This document shows, in pieces, positions 55,392-64,000 of a stretch of DNA of 64,000 bases. Each line of letters begins with the position of its first letter. The stretch's first letter is position 1. Source of the DNA: Psychromonas ingrahamii 37 (GTDB lineage Bacteria > Pseudomonadota > Gammaproteobacteria > Enterobacterales > Psychromonadaceae). The position numbers and the translations under genes are program-made. The stretch covers positions 4,340,001 through 4,404,000 of the forward strand of contig NC_008709.1 in assembly GCF_000015285.1 (NCBI RefSeq), in the 5' to 3' direction. The notes beneath the pieces are model-generated. The model made no database searches and was not told the DNA's origin. It saw only the letters and a list, made by a program, of their open reading frames with translations.

Positions 55392-56312
55392 TCAGTCAGC
55401 AAAATCCAGCCGGGTCACAGGTTTGTTTTTGCTTGCTAATGTTGTAGCGTTATCTTTTTTTGCCAGCAGCTTGGAATACTGTTCGTCACTGCCGCCATAA
55501 ATATCATTCATATCATCAACCGCCTGACGTGTAAGGATAATTACCTCGACACGTCTGTTAATACTGCTTAATTCATTCTGTTTATCGATTGGTTTGGTAT
55601 TAGCCATGCCTATCACCTGAGTAATATTGGCTTTTTTTAATCCCCCTAACTCCATAATACGGCGTGCACTGTTTGCTCGTTGTGAGGAGAGCTCCCAATT
55701 GCTGACTTGCTGTCCGTTATAAGGTGCAGAGTCCGTATGCCCGGTTATCACCACACCATTTTCAATAGCATTAAAAACAGAAGAAAATTCAAGCAGCATA
55801 TCCTCATAAAAAGGGGTCAACTGCGTGCCTCCCCGCTCGTACATTTTTTGATCTTCACTAGCGGTTAACAGAATGCGTAATCCATCCGGGATAACTTCAA
55901 TCAAAATATTATTACTGGCATCTATTTCTTCAACAAGATCATCTAAGCGTTTCATTAAGAACTGCAGTTCCTCCTGAGTATTATATTCGCCCTGTATTAA
56001 TGCGTTATTTACCGTGTCATTAATATCTGTATTATTATCTTTAGCAGATGACATTAAAGGTATTGAAACTAAAGAATTTTTCTGTGCGAACATTCTCTCT
56101 TGCGGCGTGCTCATCTGCCCGGTGCGAAAATAATGTATAATGTCTTCTTTTTCTTTTTTATCTGCAATCTGTAATGCCCATAGCACCAAAAATACGCACA
56201 TCAGAGAAACCATTAAATCAGCAAATGCCAGCTTCCATGCCGATGAGTGCTCTTCATGCGCTTGGTGCCGACCTTTTTTTATTATAATAATCTGCTGCTT
56301 TTTATCGTACAT
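55392..56312 (-). CDS. lafU: Lateral flagellar motor protein LafU (MotB-like)
   Basis: 306 residues. One membrane helix near residues 29-48 carries the proton-binding Asp in AFADLMVSLMCVFLVLWAL (Asp32). The C-terminal OmpA-like domain (VVITGHTDSAPYNGQQVSNW, ELSSQRANSARRIME, INRRVEVIILT) anchors to peptidoglycan. Pairs with LafT; lateral motors of Vibrio/Aeromonas use protons. It follows lafT by 92 nt. Confidence 0.93.
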   Translation of the reverse strand: MYDKKQQIIIIKKGRHQAHEEHSSAWKLAFADLMVSLMCVFLVLWALQIADKKEKEDIIHYFRTGQMSTPQERMFAQKNSLVSIPLMSSAKDNNTDINDTVNNALIQGEYNTQEELQFLMKRLDDLVEEIDASNNILIEVIPDGLRILLTASEDQKMYERGGTQLTPFYEDMLLEFSSVFNAIENGVVITGHTDSAPYNGQQVSNWELSSQRANSARRIMELGGLKKANITQVIGMANTKPIDKQNELSSINRRVEVIILTRQAVDDMNDIYGGSDEQYSKLLAKKDNATTLASKNKPVTRLDFAD

Positions 56313-56404
56313 TTTCCCTTACCTTTTTTACCGAATCTGATTGACCTGCCCACTTTGCTATTATCTTAATTCCCTCTATTCTAATGGCTTATTTTTATGC
56401 TTTC

Positions 56405-57268
56405 CTAAGGCTTATCTAATTGATCTGCCCATTCTTCTATTATTTTAAAGGCCGGTTTTTCATCTATTTCAATCGCACGTCTTCCTGAGTCTATGGATAA
56501 AAGGGGAGATCGATTAGAGACATGCGCAACCAGTATTTGTTTCACAACTTCAAAGGGCACAATCGATTTCATCACGTTACTTTTCACTGCGCAGCTAAGC
56601 GGATCAAACAGACAGTAACAGCCAAAAACACCTAAAAAGGTACCAATTAATGCGGTCGCAATATTCGATCCTATCATTGCAATATCAGTGTCAATGGACT
56701 GCATCGTCAGTATAATTCCCATTACTGCACCTAAGACTCCCAGCCCGGGTAAAGAATCTGCTAATTTTTTTAGCGCCACCGCAGGTTCAAGCAGCTCCGA
56801 TGTAATCACCTCAATTTCACTCTCTAAAGTAGCATCGATTTCATGTGCGGCAACGAGGCTTGAAATGGTCATTCTGAAATTATCAACGATAAAATGGACC
56901 AACAAATCATTGCGTAAGACTAAAGGGTATTGATTGAAAATACTGCTATTTTCATAATCTTCCACATGACTTTCAAGCACTTTCGCACCGGAAGGCATTT
57001 TTTTTACACGCATCAGCTGATAATGGAGACTTAACAGCTGCCGGTAGAATTCTTTGCTGTAGGGATTAACAGTAAAGACATCTTTGAGCTGAGAGGTTAT
57101 CAAGATCAGGCAGTTTTTACTGGAGCCTACAATTAACGCGCCTGACCCGGCACCAAAAATAATCAAAATTTCAGTGGGTTTCCATAACAACTTTAGATTC
57201 CCGCCAACAATCATGAAACCCCCAAATAGGCAAAACATAATAAAAACTAGGCCTGCTAACCGGATCAT
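56405..57268 (-). CDS. lafT: Lateral flagellar motor protein LafT (MotA-like)
   Basis: 287 residues, four membrane segments (first MIRLAGLVFIMFCLFGGFMI). LADSLPGLGVLGAVMGIILT, containing the conserved Pro of the stator core, and IGSNIATALIGTFLGVFGCY are MotA hallmarks. A cytoplasmic loop before these meets FliG. Starts within the lafS stop (4-nt overlap). Confidence 0.94.
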   Translation of the reverse strand: MIRLAGLVFIMFCLFGGFMIVGGNLKLLWKPTEILIIFGAGSGALIVGSSKNCLILITSQLKDVFTVNPYSKEFYRQLLSLHYQLMRVKKMPSGAKVLESHVEDYENSSIFNQYPLVLRNDLLVHFIVDNFRMTISSLVAAHEIDATLESEIEVITSELLEPAVALKKLADSLPGLGVLGAVMGIILTMQSIDTDIAMIGSNIATALIGTFLGVFGCYCLFDPLSCAVKSNVMKSIVPFEVVKQILVAHVSNRSPLLSIDSGRRAIEIDEKPAFKIIEEWADQLDKP

Positions 57269-57996
57269 AATAAACCCCCTTTATTTACAACTAAATATGT
57301 CAATTTTCGATGAGCCTCTCGCTGGATTTTATTGATTCGGGAGAAATTATTATTAGTCGCTAATGCCATCTCTTTAAACGACATATCTTTTTCATACATC
57401 AGATGTAAAATCAAAACTTCCTCTTCCGTAAGCTGTTTTAAAGCCACACTCAGACATTGTGTATTATCAATTTCGGTGCAGATGTCTACACTCTGAGCAT
57501 TGTCCTTTAGCAGTTGATCACTCAGCTCGGAAAAAACTTTGCCGTTTATAGCGCAACGGGCTTCTTCGTATTGTTGTTCACTGAGTACCTTATTCTCTAG
57601 CATTTCCGACTTGTTTGGTAATCGACCCAAGGACTGCATCAGGGCTTTTTCCTGCGCCAAAAATGTACTGGCATTTTTTCGGCTTTCCTCGGAGCGCCAG
57701 TCACGGCTTCGGATCTCATCGAGTATCGAGCCCCGTATACGGATATAAGTGAGGCGGATAAATTCTTTTTCGTCATCCATAACAGGGAATCTGCGAATCA
57801 TCTTCAATAGGGCAATCAGCCCCACTTGCTTCATATCATCGTTGTCTGAAATGCAGTTGATATAGCCCATTTTTTTTATCACCGCATGTACCAGATAGAG
57901 ATATTTGTTCACCAGAAAAGATTCTTCCTGCTTATTTCTTGTTCCTGTCAGCTCAGCCGTCTGATTATATTTTTTTTGCTTAGTTGAGTGCAGCAT
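57265..57996 (-). CDS. lafS: Lateral flagellar sigma-28 factor LafS (FliA-like)
   Basis: 243 residues. Region 2 DDMKQVGLIALLKMIRRFPV (about 54), region 3 LGRLPNKSEMLENKVLSEQQ and region 4 QLTEEEVLILHLMYEKDMSF plus KEMALATNNNFSRINKIQRE form a FliA-type sigma. It should direct late lateral genes (lafA, motor). No flgM anti-sigma gene was seen in this window. Ten nt after lafF. Confidence 0.92.
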   Translation of the reverse strand: MLHSTKQKKYNQTAELTGTRNKQEESFLVNKYLYLVHAVIKKMGYINCISDNDDMKQVGLIALLKMIRRFPVMDDEKEFIRLTYIRIRGSILDEIRSRDWRSEESRKNASTFLAQEKALMQSLGRLPNKSEMLENKVLSEQQYEEARCAINGKVFSELSDQLLKDNAQSVDICTEIDNTQCLSVALKQLTEEEVLILHLMYEKDMSFKEMALATNNNFSRINKIQREAHRKLTYLVVNKGGLL

Positions 57997-58006
57997 CTCC
58001 TATCAC

Positions 58007-58453
58007 CTACTGAATAATTAGCTTGGTCACATGCACTTGAGAATATGCACCAGCTGATGAGATTTTTTTGAGTATTGGATTTACATCGCTATTAAAATTC
58101 TCATTGATAAAGGTTAACAATGAAGCATCATCAATGTTCTTATACTTTGGTGTTGCCAGAATTTTTAATATTTCCCCTTTGATTCTAGGAATGTTTTTTT
58201 TGAACTCTGTTTCGCTTAGCTCGTCTTTAGCTTCAATGGCAATATCCATTGCAATCAGCTTGGTACGTTTACCGTTATTGCTTGAATAATAAATATCGTT
58301 GACCAGAACAAAGGCTAAATACGCCTCGCTCGCTGGTTCTTCTATCTCCTTATGTGCTTCAACCAACGACGATTGGGTCTGATAATAATATCCACCACCC
58401 GCAGCGACGAGAAGCAGTAAAAGTAGACCAATCACTATTATCATTTTATTCAT
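58007..58453 (-). CDS. lafF: LafF, FliL-like membrane protein
   Basis: 148 residues. Single N-terminal anchor (MNKMIIVIGLLLLLLVAAGG) then a periplasmic FliL domain (AYLAFVLVNDIYYSS, LSETEFKKNIPRIKGEILKI, VHVTKLIIQ at the end). FliL rings assist stators. Position lafE-lafF-lafS matches Aeromonas lateral clusters. Confidence 0.82.
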   Translation of the reverse strand: MNKMIIVIGLLLLLLVAAGGGYYYQTQSSLVEAHKEIEEPASEAYLAFVLVNDIYYSSNNGKRTKLIAMDIAIEAKDELSETEFKKNIPRIKGEILKILATPKYKNIDDASLLTFINENFNSDVNPILKKISSAGAYSQVHVTKLIIQ

Positions 58454-58471
58454 TATTACTTTCCCTCGCTG

Positions 58472-59476
58472 CTAAACTTTAACAATAAATTCATCTTGAC
58501 TATTTGTTGTCTTATCATCAACGCTTGCAAATTGATTGCCTAAAATCTGTTCTTGGCTGTTTTGCTCTTTATTAGCCCGCCCCTCACTGCCCGATGAAAT
58601 ATCAACGGATACGTTAATAAAATTCTGATTTAGCAACTCGTGGCGTAATCTTTCTGAGGTCTGCATCAGTGCTTCACGAACAACACTATTTGGACTTGTA
58701 ATAGCGACACTGACTTTATCGCCTTCGATCACCACAGTTAATTTGATATGTCCCAGGTCAGGTGGATCCAGCCTTATTTGAGCACTTTTGATATTATTAC
58801 TGGCTTGAATATTTATTCTGTCCTGCAGTATAAGCAATAATTTTTCTCCAATCCGGCTGCTTGCTGCAGCCTTGGAATCGCTGCGCTCAAGCTCTGCATG
58901 CAAATCAACCTTTGCCCATTCAATGATTTTTTCTGTCAAACCAGGACTGCTTGCATTAATGCCAGGCAAAGCAGATATATTTTGCTGTGCAGAATCAAGA
59001 CTCGCAATGGAACTGCTAATGATATTTTTTAAAGGCAGAGAATTCGCATGAGATAAATGAATAGCATCACGAATATGCGCAGAGTCTACCGATCCATTGC
59101 GGAATAAAGACGAGGTTGGCAGCGCAGTTCTTTGATTGATCCGAGTAAACCCTTCAACCTGAGCAATCATATCAATCGGTGCACTAAAATTCGCCGCAGA
59201 GCGGTTATCCGTTTGCATCAAATCAGCCGAACTTGCGGTTTGAGTCATCTTGACCTGCTTTGCAAGGTTCAATAGTCTTGTTAACGATTCCTGTACAGTA
59301 AATTCAATTTGATCGCCATCAGCAGAAGTCGCGACTATCTCTGAAAATCCCTCTGCCAGCGAACTTTCTTGTGCCCCATCCAATAATGTAAAAGCACTTA
59401 GCAACGGCTTACTTTCACTTTTAGTGCCACTTGCAGCTGTATTGACTGGTGCCGCCAACCTGAGCGTTAAATCCAT
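58472..59476 (-). CDS. lafE: LafE, FliK-like hook-length control protein
   Basis: 334 residues. A Ser/Ala/Gln-rich disordered N-terminal ruler is followed by a FliK C-terminal domain with SAQIRLDPPDLGHIKLTVVI (about 230) and SERLRHELLNQNFINVSVDI. It measures hook length and switches export to filament substrates. Eighteen nt before lafF. Confidence 0.85.
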   Translation of the reverse strand: MDLTLRLAAPVNTAASGTKSESKPLLSAFTLLDGAQESSLAEGFSEIVATSADGDQIEFTVQESLTRLLNLAKQVKMTQTASSADLMQTDNRSAANFSAPIDMIAQVEGFTRINQRTALPTSSLFRNGSVDSAHIRDAIHLSHANSLPLKNIISSSIASLDSAQQNISALPGINASSPGLTEKIIEWAKVDLHAELERSDSKAAASSRIGEKLLLILQDRINIQASNNIKSAQIRLDPPDLGHIKLTVVIEGDKVSVAITSPNSVVREALMQTSERLRHELLNQNFINVSVDISSGSEGRANKEQNSQEQILGNQFASVDDKTTNSQDEFIVKV

Positions 59477-59484
59477 CAGAATCC

Positions 59485-59817
59485 CTATGCTTTAACAATA
59501 ATATTCGTTATTGATGATTGGCTATAAGCACCCATTCTTTTTTTGCTTTTATTAAGATTAACGAGTGCGCTTTTAACATCATTTAATTTTTCGGTGATTA
59601 TTTCACTGGTCTGTTCATGCTGTACCTTAAGTTTACTGAGCGCAAGACGCAGTGCCGGCGGTATTTCTTTACCCGCTAAATCGGTTAATAATTTTTCAAT
59701 CACGGCTTCATACTTACTGATTTGATCCAAATCTTCATGCTCTGTGGCACGCTGCAAACCGCCGGTAAGCAATTTCACTTGTTTTATATAACTCTGTTGC
59801 AGCGCATTGTCACGCAC
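59485..59817 (-). CDS. Small helical FliT-like/LafX protein
   Basis: 110 residues, almost all helical (VKLLTGGLQRATEHEDLDQI, SKLKVQHEQTSEIITEKLND), overlapping fliS by 8 nt. Position between lafC and lafE matches the small gene called lafX in Aeromonas and lafD/fliT in Vibrio. FliT is the chaperone of the filament cap; sequence is too divergent to be sure. Confidence 0.55.
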   Translation of the reverse strand: MRDNALQQSYIKQVKLLTGGLQRATEHEDLDQISKYEAVIEKLLTDLAGKEIPPALRLALSKLKVQHEQTSEIITEKLNDVKSALVNLNKSKKRMGAYSQSSITNIIVKA

Positions 59818-60190
59818 TTAATCCATCCCAGCCATCTTTAATGTCCTGAATAATCGGTTTGAGCTTGTTAATTTCTTCAATATCGTTATTACGGCTGGCC
59901 TGATAAATTTTACTGATCGCAAATTCATAAATACGATGGAGATTATTAATCAGCTCATCACCCGTACTTAAATCCAGTGAACTGTCCAGGGCAATTAAGA
60001 TATCCATCGATTTTTGTGCTGAGGCAGCCTTCATTGCATAGTTTTTTTCCTGCAGATGAAAGGTCATCTTATCAATCTCTTCCATTAACTTAACGTGCAG
60101 CATACGAATCAGCTCTATTGATGAAGAAGCCGCAGCTTGTGCTTCGACCTGAGTCTTTTTATAGGCTCTTCTCGGGTTGTTTATTAACAT
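59810..60190 (-). CDS. lafC: Flagellin export chaperone FliS (LafC)
   Basis: 126 residues. INNPRRAYKKTQVEAQAAAS then SSIELIRMLHVKLMEEIDKM matches FliS, which binds the C-terminus of flagellin in the cytoplasm before export. The conserved start Tyr (RAYK) is present. Nine nt after lafB. Confidence 0.9.
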   Translation of the reverse strand: MLINNPRRAYKKTQVEAQAAASSSIELIRMLHVKLMEEIDKMTFHLQEKNYAMKAASAQKSMDILIALDSSLDLSTGDELINNLHRIYEFAISKIYQASRNNDIEEINKLKPIIQDIKDGWDGLSA

Positions 60191-60199
60191 AATAAATCC

Positions 60200-61543
60200 T
60201 TAATATTGGCTAAACATAGTACTGATATTGTTCATTTGAGTCTGCAGCGTACTTAATGAGGTATATTGTTTTAAATAACGCGCATAAAAATTTTCATACT
60301 TACGATCTAAAGATTCTAATTTATTATCAACACGCGATTTTTGTATATCAATCGACTCAATCTGGTTTTTTATCGTTCCGCTTGAATTATCATTATAAAT
60401 ATCAAGCTTGCCCTGCAGTTGACTGAGGAACATACCTTCCCCGCGAAATATTTCTTCAATATCCGCCGTTGAGGTCTTTTGAAACGCCTCAAAGGTGTCA
60501 CCATCAAAGCTTAAGGTGCCATCACGACTAAACTCAAAACCTAACTCACCCATGGTGATACCGTCAAAGGTCTGCTGAAAAACACCGCGCAGACTGTTTT
60601 TAATGGAGCGGGTGGTCGGATCCGACGCCAATGCACCGCGTGATTGACCTTCTGTATTCCCGGTCGCACTGTATTTATCTATCGTGCTGGCAATCTTGTT
60701 GTATTGTTTAACCAAAGCATCCATCACATCTTTGGTCCCTTGCTTATCCGCATCAATAATGATCGTCTCACCCGCTTCGCCGCTTTGATGTGCTTTTTTC
60801 AGAGTAAGATCAACACCACTGAAAACACCCTCCATCTCATTGCTGCTATTTTGTAATTTAAGGCCGCTATTTTCAACACCAAGCCAGGCGATAGCATCCT
60901 GACTTTTAAGTAATTCAGTCATGTTATTACTGTTCATCGCCGTATCAAAAACCGAATCTGCAGTACTCGATGAAATACTAACGCTGTTTTCTGCGCCCGT
61001 CTTATCACCACTAAACAGCAGCTGAATTTGGCCATTACTGATGACTAATGAGGCAGAAACACCGGTATTATCCGGCGCATTGTTAATGGCGGTGACTAAA
61101 TCTAAATAACTCAGTTCGCCATTACCTACTTTATCTGCCACGGCTAAATCGACAGTAAAACTTTCACCGTTAATATTCATCGTCAGCACTCCAGAAGCCG
61201 GTACAAAGGAGTCCTGAGTTGTGCCGGAAGGAAGTTGTGTTGCTAATTGGTGATGCTGGGCAAGTTGTTCAACAAAAAGTTGGTAGTTGCCTGCCTGTGC
61301 TTTTGCACCGGCCTTCGCCGTTAAGAAATCTTCATCGGAAGAAGTTGCAGAATTTTTGGTAACTGTTTTATTGTAACCACTCAGATTTTCAAGCGTACGA
61401 TTAAAAGCACTTAATTCAGTATTGATACTGCTTAATGCGCTGCGTTTTCCACTCAACTCTTTTAATCGCAGATTGGCACTTGTCTCAAAGGGGTACACCT
61501 CCCAGGAAGCCAGTTGCGTCGCCATACTTACCGGATCGATCAT
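60200..61543 (-). CDS. lafB: Filament cap protein FliD (LafB)
   Basis: 447 residues. FliD N-terminal region (MIDPVSMATQLASWEVYPFE, ELSGKRSALSSINTELSAFN) and C-terminal region (QIESIDIQKSRVDNKLESLD, YENFYARYLKQYTSLSTLQT) bracket a variable centre. Caps the lateral filament. Followed by lafC; preceded by the lafA1 terminator. Upstream 61544-61700 contains no confident sigma28 box. Confidence 0.92.
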   Translation of the reverse strand: MIDPVSMATQLASWEVYPFETSANLRLKELSGKRSALSSINTELSAFNRTLENLSGYNKTVTKNSATSSDEDFLTAKAGAKAQAGNYQLFVEQLAQHHQLATQLPSGTTQDSFVPASGVLTMNINGESFTVDLAVADKVGNGELSYLDLVTAINNAPDNTGVSASLVISNGQIQLLFSGDKTGAENSVSISSSTADSVFDTAMNSNNMTELLKSQDAIAWLGVENSGLKLQNSSNEMEGVFSGVDLTLKKAHQSGEAGETIIIDADKQGTKDVMDALVKQYNKIASTIDKYSATGNTEGQSRGALASDPTTRSIKNSLRGVFQQTFDGITMGELGFEFSRDGTLSFDGDTFEAFQKTSTADIEEIFRGEGMFLSQLQGKLDIYNDNSSGTIKNQIESIDIQKSRVDNKLESLDRKYENFYARYLKQYTSLSTLQTQMNNISTMFSQY

Positions 61544-61712
61544 ATTAACCCCTCTTTAATATCGATATGACTAAATCTATGTCGTTTTTCTCAATGTAAT
61601 ACAGATAAAACAGTTGCTCTTATATTTGAAGCCACCTGAATATATTAATCGCTTATCTTAACCCTATTCAGGGTCATAGCTCGCTATTAATCCACCTATT
61701 GATAAGTTAAGA

Positions 61713-61745
61713 CAAAAAACCACTCTCCGCCGCGAGTGGTTTTTT
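61713..61745 (-). terminator. Terminator of the first lafA
   Basis: ACCACTC (61719-61725) pairs with GAGTGGT (61734-61740); on the minus strand TTTTTT follows. It stands 14 nt after the lafA stop and separates flagellin from lafB. Confidence 0.85.
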
Positions 61746-61758
61746 GTTATCGTTATGA

Positions 61759-62796
61759 TTAACCCATTAATGACATGGCTAACTGCGGCACCATTTTAGT
61801 TGATGAAAGCACCTGCGCACCGGCCTGCATTAACATTTGGTTTTTGCTCATCGCAGATGACTCAGCCGCCATATCGGTATCCATAATACGGGATTTTGCT
61901 GCCGCGGTATTTTCAGACATGCTTGCCAGATTGGCCATAGTATGATCTAAGCGGTTAATATTGGCGCCCAGTTGAGAGCGGGTAGCACCTATATCGGTGA
62001 TAAATCCGGAGAGTGTATCTATTGCCTTAGTTGCCGTATCTTGTGAGCTTAGTGTAAAACCACCTGCTTCCTGTTTTGTTTCAACGGTCGCCCTATCAGT
62101 AAATCCAGCGAGTACTGTTGCGTCAGCGCCAGCAGCTTCAGCAGCAGCTAAGCCAAGTGCTGCTGCAGCTGCAATTTCACCAGCGGTTGGAGAGCCAGCA
62201 CTTGCGGCAGTTGCAATATCAGCATCATAAGCTTTAATATATGCGGCGCTGCCTGCAAGCTTTCCAACGGCTGTCACCACCTCTCCCAGCTCTGCTGTAA
62301 TATCCACAGAGAGTGTTTCCGCCGAGGTGTTGCCCACCTGATAACTGATTGCACCGGCTGCAAACACACCGTCGGTTTTATCAAGCAGTTTTTGACCGCC
62401 CATATTGGTGTTTTCCATCAGACTGCCAAGCTCAGAGGCGAGTGATTGGAACTCCGCTTCCATCGCCGTACGATCATCATCGGAGGCGGTACCATTGGCA
62501 GATTGTGTTGCTAGATCGCTCATACGGTATGCGATATTGGTCATTTCTTCCATTGCGCCTTCCGCAGTCTGCATTTGTGACGTCGCATCACCGGCATTAC
62601 GCATTGCCACGCCCATCCCGCGACCTTGGGCTTCTAAACGGTTGGATATCTGCAGACCCGCCGCATCATCGGATGCTGAGTTAATACGGAAACCTGTGGA
62701 TAAACGCTCTAATGAGGTATTAAAATCCGCGTTGGTTTTATTGAGGGTATTTTGACCAACCAGGTTGGCATAGTTGGTTTGAATTGATAATGCCAT
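61759..62796 (-). CDS. lafA: Lateral flagellin LafA, copy 1
   Basis: 345 residues. Start [20 protein letters not shown] and [20 protein letters not shown] are flagellin D0/D1 and match V. parahaemolyticus LafA closely as remembered. The C-terminus [20 protein letters not shown] to MSLMG is also canonical. The centre (residues about 165-235) is Ala-rich and has little resemblance to copy 2. AAGGAATAA precedes the ATG; a GCCGTAAC (62853-62846) may be a weak sigma28 minus 10. The 340-bp spacer to copy 2 holds nothing else recognisable. Confidence 0.95.
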   Translation of the reverse strand: MALSIQTNYANLVGQNTLNKTNADFNTSLERLSTGFRINSASDDAAGLQISNRLEAQGRGMGVAMRNAGDATSQMQTAEGAMEEMTNIAYRMSDLATQSANGTASDDDRTAMEAEFQSLASELGSLMENTNMGGQKLLDKTDGVFAAGAISYQVGNTSAETLSVDITAELGEVVTAVGKLAGSAAYIKAYDADIATAASAGSPTAGEIAAAAALGLAAAEAAGADATVLAGFTDRATVETKQEAGGFTLSSQDTATKAIDTLSGFITDIGATRSQLGANINRLDHTMANLASMSENTAAAKSRIMDTDMAAESSAMSKNQMLMQAGAQVLSSTKMVPQLAMSLMG

Positions 62797-63092
62797 TGTT
62801 TTATTCCTTTTATTTACAATAAAATATTGTTTCGACCTGACAGTAGTTACGGCTCAAAAAACAATTTTGATTCAGTTTATTGATCTTAATTCGCACTTTT
62901 TTACTAATATGCGCATTAATATATTTAGAAACAGCAAAAATAGCACACTAAGATACATGATAAGGCTATGTTGATTGATGAAGGATATATTGATTGATGA
63001 AAAGCATTTTGTAAGAGGAGAAATAAGTCAATAAGATTAAAGCGAACGCTATAAAATACGAGTAAAAAAGGCCTTTAATCTCAATTTAAAAT

Positions 63093-63124
63093 AAAAAAAC
63101 GCACTGGTTAAAGTGCGTTTTTTT
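63093..63124 (-). terminator. Terminator of the second lafA
   Basis: ACGCACT (63099-63105) pairs with AGTGCGT (63112-63118), flanked by A6 and T7, so it would work in either direction. It lies 12 nt after the flagellin stop. Confidence 0.85.
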
Positions 63125-63136
63125 ACCCGCGGTTGA

Positions 63137-64000
63137 TTAACCCATTAATGACATGGCTAACTGCGGCACCATTTTAGTTGATGAAAGCACCTGCGCACCG
63201 GCCTGCATTAACATTTGGTTTTTGCTCATCGCAGATGACTCCGCCGCCATATCGGTATCCATAATACGGGACTTTGCCGCCGCGGTATTTTCTGACATGC
63301 TCGCCAGATTGGCCATAGTATGATCTAAGCGGTTAATATTTGCGCCCAGTTGAGAGCGGGTGGCACCGATATCGGTAATAAACCCGGAAAGGGTATCGAT
63401 TGCATTCGTTGCCCCGGTTTGTGACGTTAATGTTAAACCACTGGCTTCCTGATTTGCAGCCACCTCAATCATAGTATCCAAACTAGTGCCTAAATTAGCC
63501 GCTGTATCACCCGCTGTATCACCCGCAGTAACAGCTTCGGCTGAGCGTGATGCATCGGCAGTCGTTACAGCATATGCTTCCGCATCAGCTTGTTGCTGGG
63601 CGGTTGCAGCACCAGTAATAGACTCAGCGCTGTAATAAGCGCTGTAATAACCACTAGAACCGCTTACAGTCGCATTATTAGCGCCTTTTGCAGTTGTCAC
63701 GGCGGCACTATATGCTGCAGTATTTATTTCAGCATATTTTGTATCATAAGCTTCGGTAAAAGTCGCAGCACCAGCAAGATCGCCAACTAAAGAGGCCACC
63801 TTTCCGAGCTCAGCTGTAATATTCACGGATAGTTTTTCCGCCGAGGTATTACCCACCTGATAACTGATTGCACCGGCTGCAAAAACGCCATCGGTTTTAT
63901 CAAGCAGTTTTTGGCCGCCCATATTGGTGTTTTCCATCAGACTGCCAAGCTCAGAGGCGAGTGATTGGAACTCCGCTTCCATTGCAGTACGATCATCATC
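63137..64000 (-). CDS. lafA: Lateral flagellin LafA, copy 2 (5' end outside the window)
   Basis: 288 residues up to the window edge; the first part (about 100 residues) is beyond 64000. The visible frame begins [14 protein letters not shown], as in copy 1. C-terminal 100 residues are nearly identical to copy 1 ([20 protein letters not shown]). The middle is different: Ala/Tyr/Ser-rich (SGYYSAYYSAES) and about 40 residues longer. It is 340 bp upstream of copy 1, with its own terminator, so the two are probably expressed separately. Confidence 0.92.
   Translation of the reverse strand, partial: DDDRTAMEAEFQSLASELGSLMENTNMGGQKLLDKTDGVFAAGAISYQVGNTSAEKLSVNITAELGKVASLVGDLAGAATFTEAYDTKYAEINTAAYSAAVTTAKGANNATVSGSSGYYSAYYSAESITGAATAQQQADAEAYAVTTADASRSAEAVTAGDTAGDTAANLGTSLDTMIEVAANQEASGLTLTSQTGATNAIDTLSGFITDIGATRSQLGANINRLDHTMANLASMSENTAAAKSRIMDTDMAAESSAMSKNQMLMQAGAQVLSSTKMVPQLAMSLMG

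Noticed and set aside
62349-62755. Long ORFs on the plus strand opposite the lafA gene
   Set aside because: They are shadows of the strongly biased flagellin coding frame and have no family features.
62846-62872. Full sigma28 promoter for the first lafA
   Set aside because: GCCGTAAC resembles the minus 10, but no TAAA lies at the required distance, so it is only mentioned as weak.

Overview
The window comes from a marine, probably cold-adapted gammaproteobacterium close to Psychromonas, and less likely from a neighbouring Vibrio/Shewanella-type lineage. This is inferred from four things: the near-enterobacterial order and sequence of the S10 operon, a Vibrio/Aeromonas-type lateral (Laf) flagellar cluster, a Cra-controlled fruBKA operon, and AT-rich intergenic spacers carrying short repeats with ATACCA ends. 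No tRNA, rRNA, CRISPR array, intact insertion sequence or prophage was seen.

Layout. Positions 1-3336 (minus strand) hold the promoter-proximal part of the S10 ribosomal protein operon (rpsJ-rplC-rplD-rplW-rplB-rpsS-rplV, the last cut by the window edge), with a leader of about 170 nt. Positions 3441-12700 carry tmcA-rsuA, a HAD phosphatase preceded by four tandem mini-ORFs, a LysR regulator divergent from the glutathione-dependent formaldehyde pair adhC-fghA, and small enzymes (VOC, GNAT, a CxxC protein). Positions 12820-18976 hold a Gfo/Idh oxidoreductase, a MetJ-controlled metNIQ operon, a phosphoribosyltransferase, acpH and a SYLF protein. Positions 19880-27272 hold a quinone-oxidoreductase-like gene and a probable 5-oxoproline module: a MarR-type regulator and TRAP transporter on the minus strand, divergent from pxpABC. 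Positions 27303-34179 hold cra, fruBKA, an RpiB-like isomerase with an altered active-site position, and fbp. Positions 34406-36777 hold blc and a DUF2860-type outer membrane protein followed by seven 94-bp copies of its own 3' end.

Positions 36888-64000 are a lateral flagellar cluster, all on the minus strand. In transcription order it runs: two lafA flagellins, lafB(fliD), lafC(fliS), a FliT-like gene, lafE(fliK), lafF(fliL), lafS(sigma28), lafT/lafU motor genes, flgBCDEFGHIJKL, a MotY-like T-ring gene and fliEFGHI. Where fliJ would be expected, a ParM actin-like ATPase of plasmid R1 type follows fliI after 3 nt. It is translationally coupled to a candidate ParR-like partner, followed by a protein with a flagellin-like D1 helix pattern and then flgA. 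A plasmid-segregation actin built into a flagellar export/basal-body operon, with no visible parC iterons, is the strongest candidate for an undescribed system here.

A second theme is recurrent tandem duplication of gene edges with exact periods: 86 bp x4 before the HAD gene, 110 bp x2 at pxpB/pxpC, 94 bp x7 after the DUF2860 gene and 88 bp x2 at flgL. None of these periods is a multiple of three. Three of them recreate a ribosome-binding site and start codon followed by a short decoy ORF; the fourth makes non-translated copies of a C-terminus.
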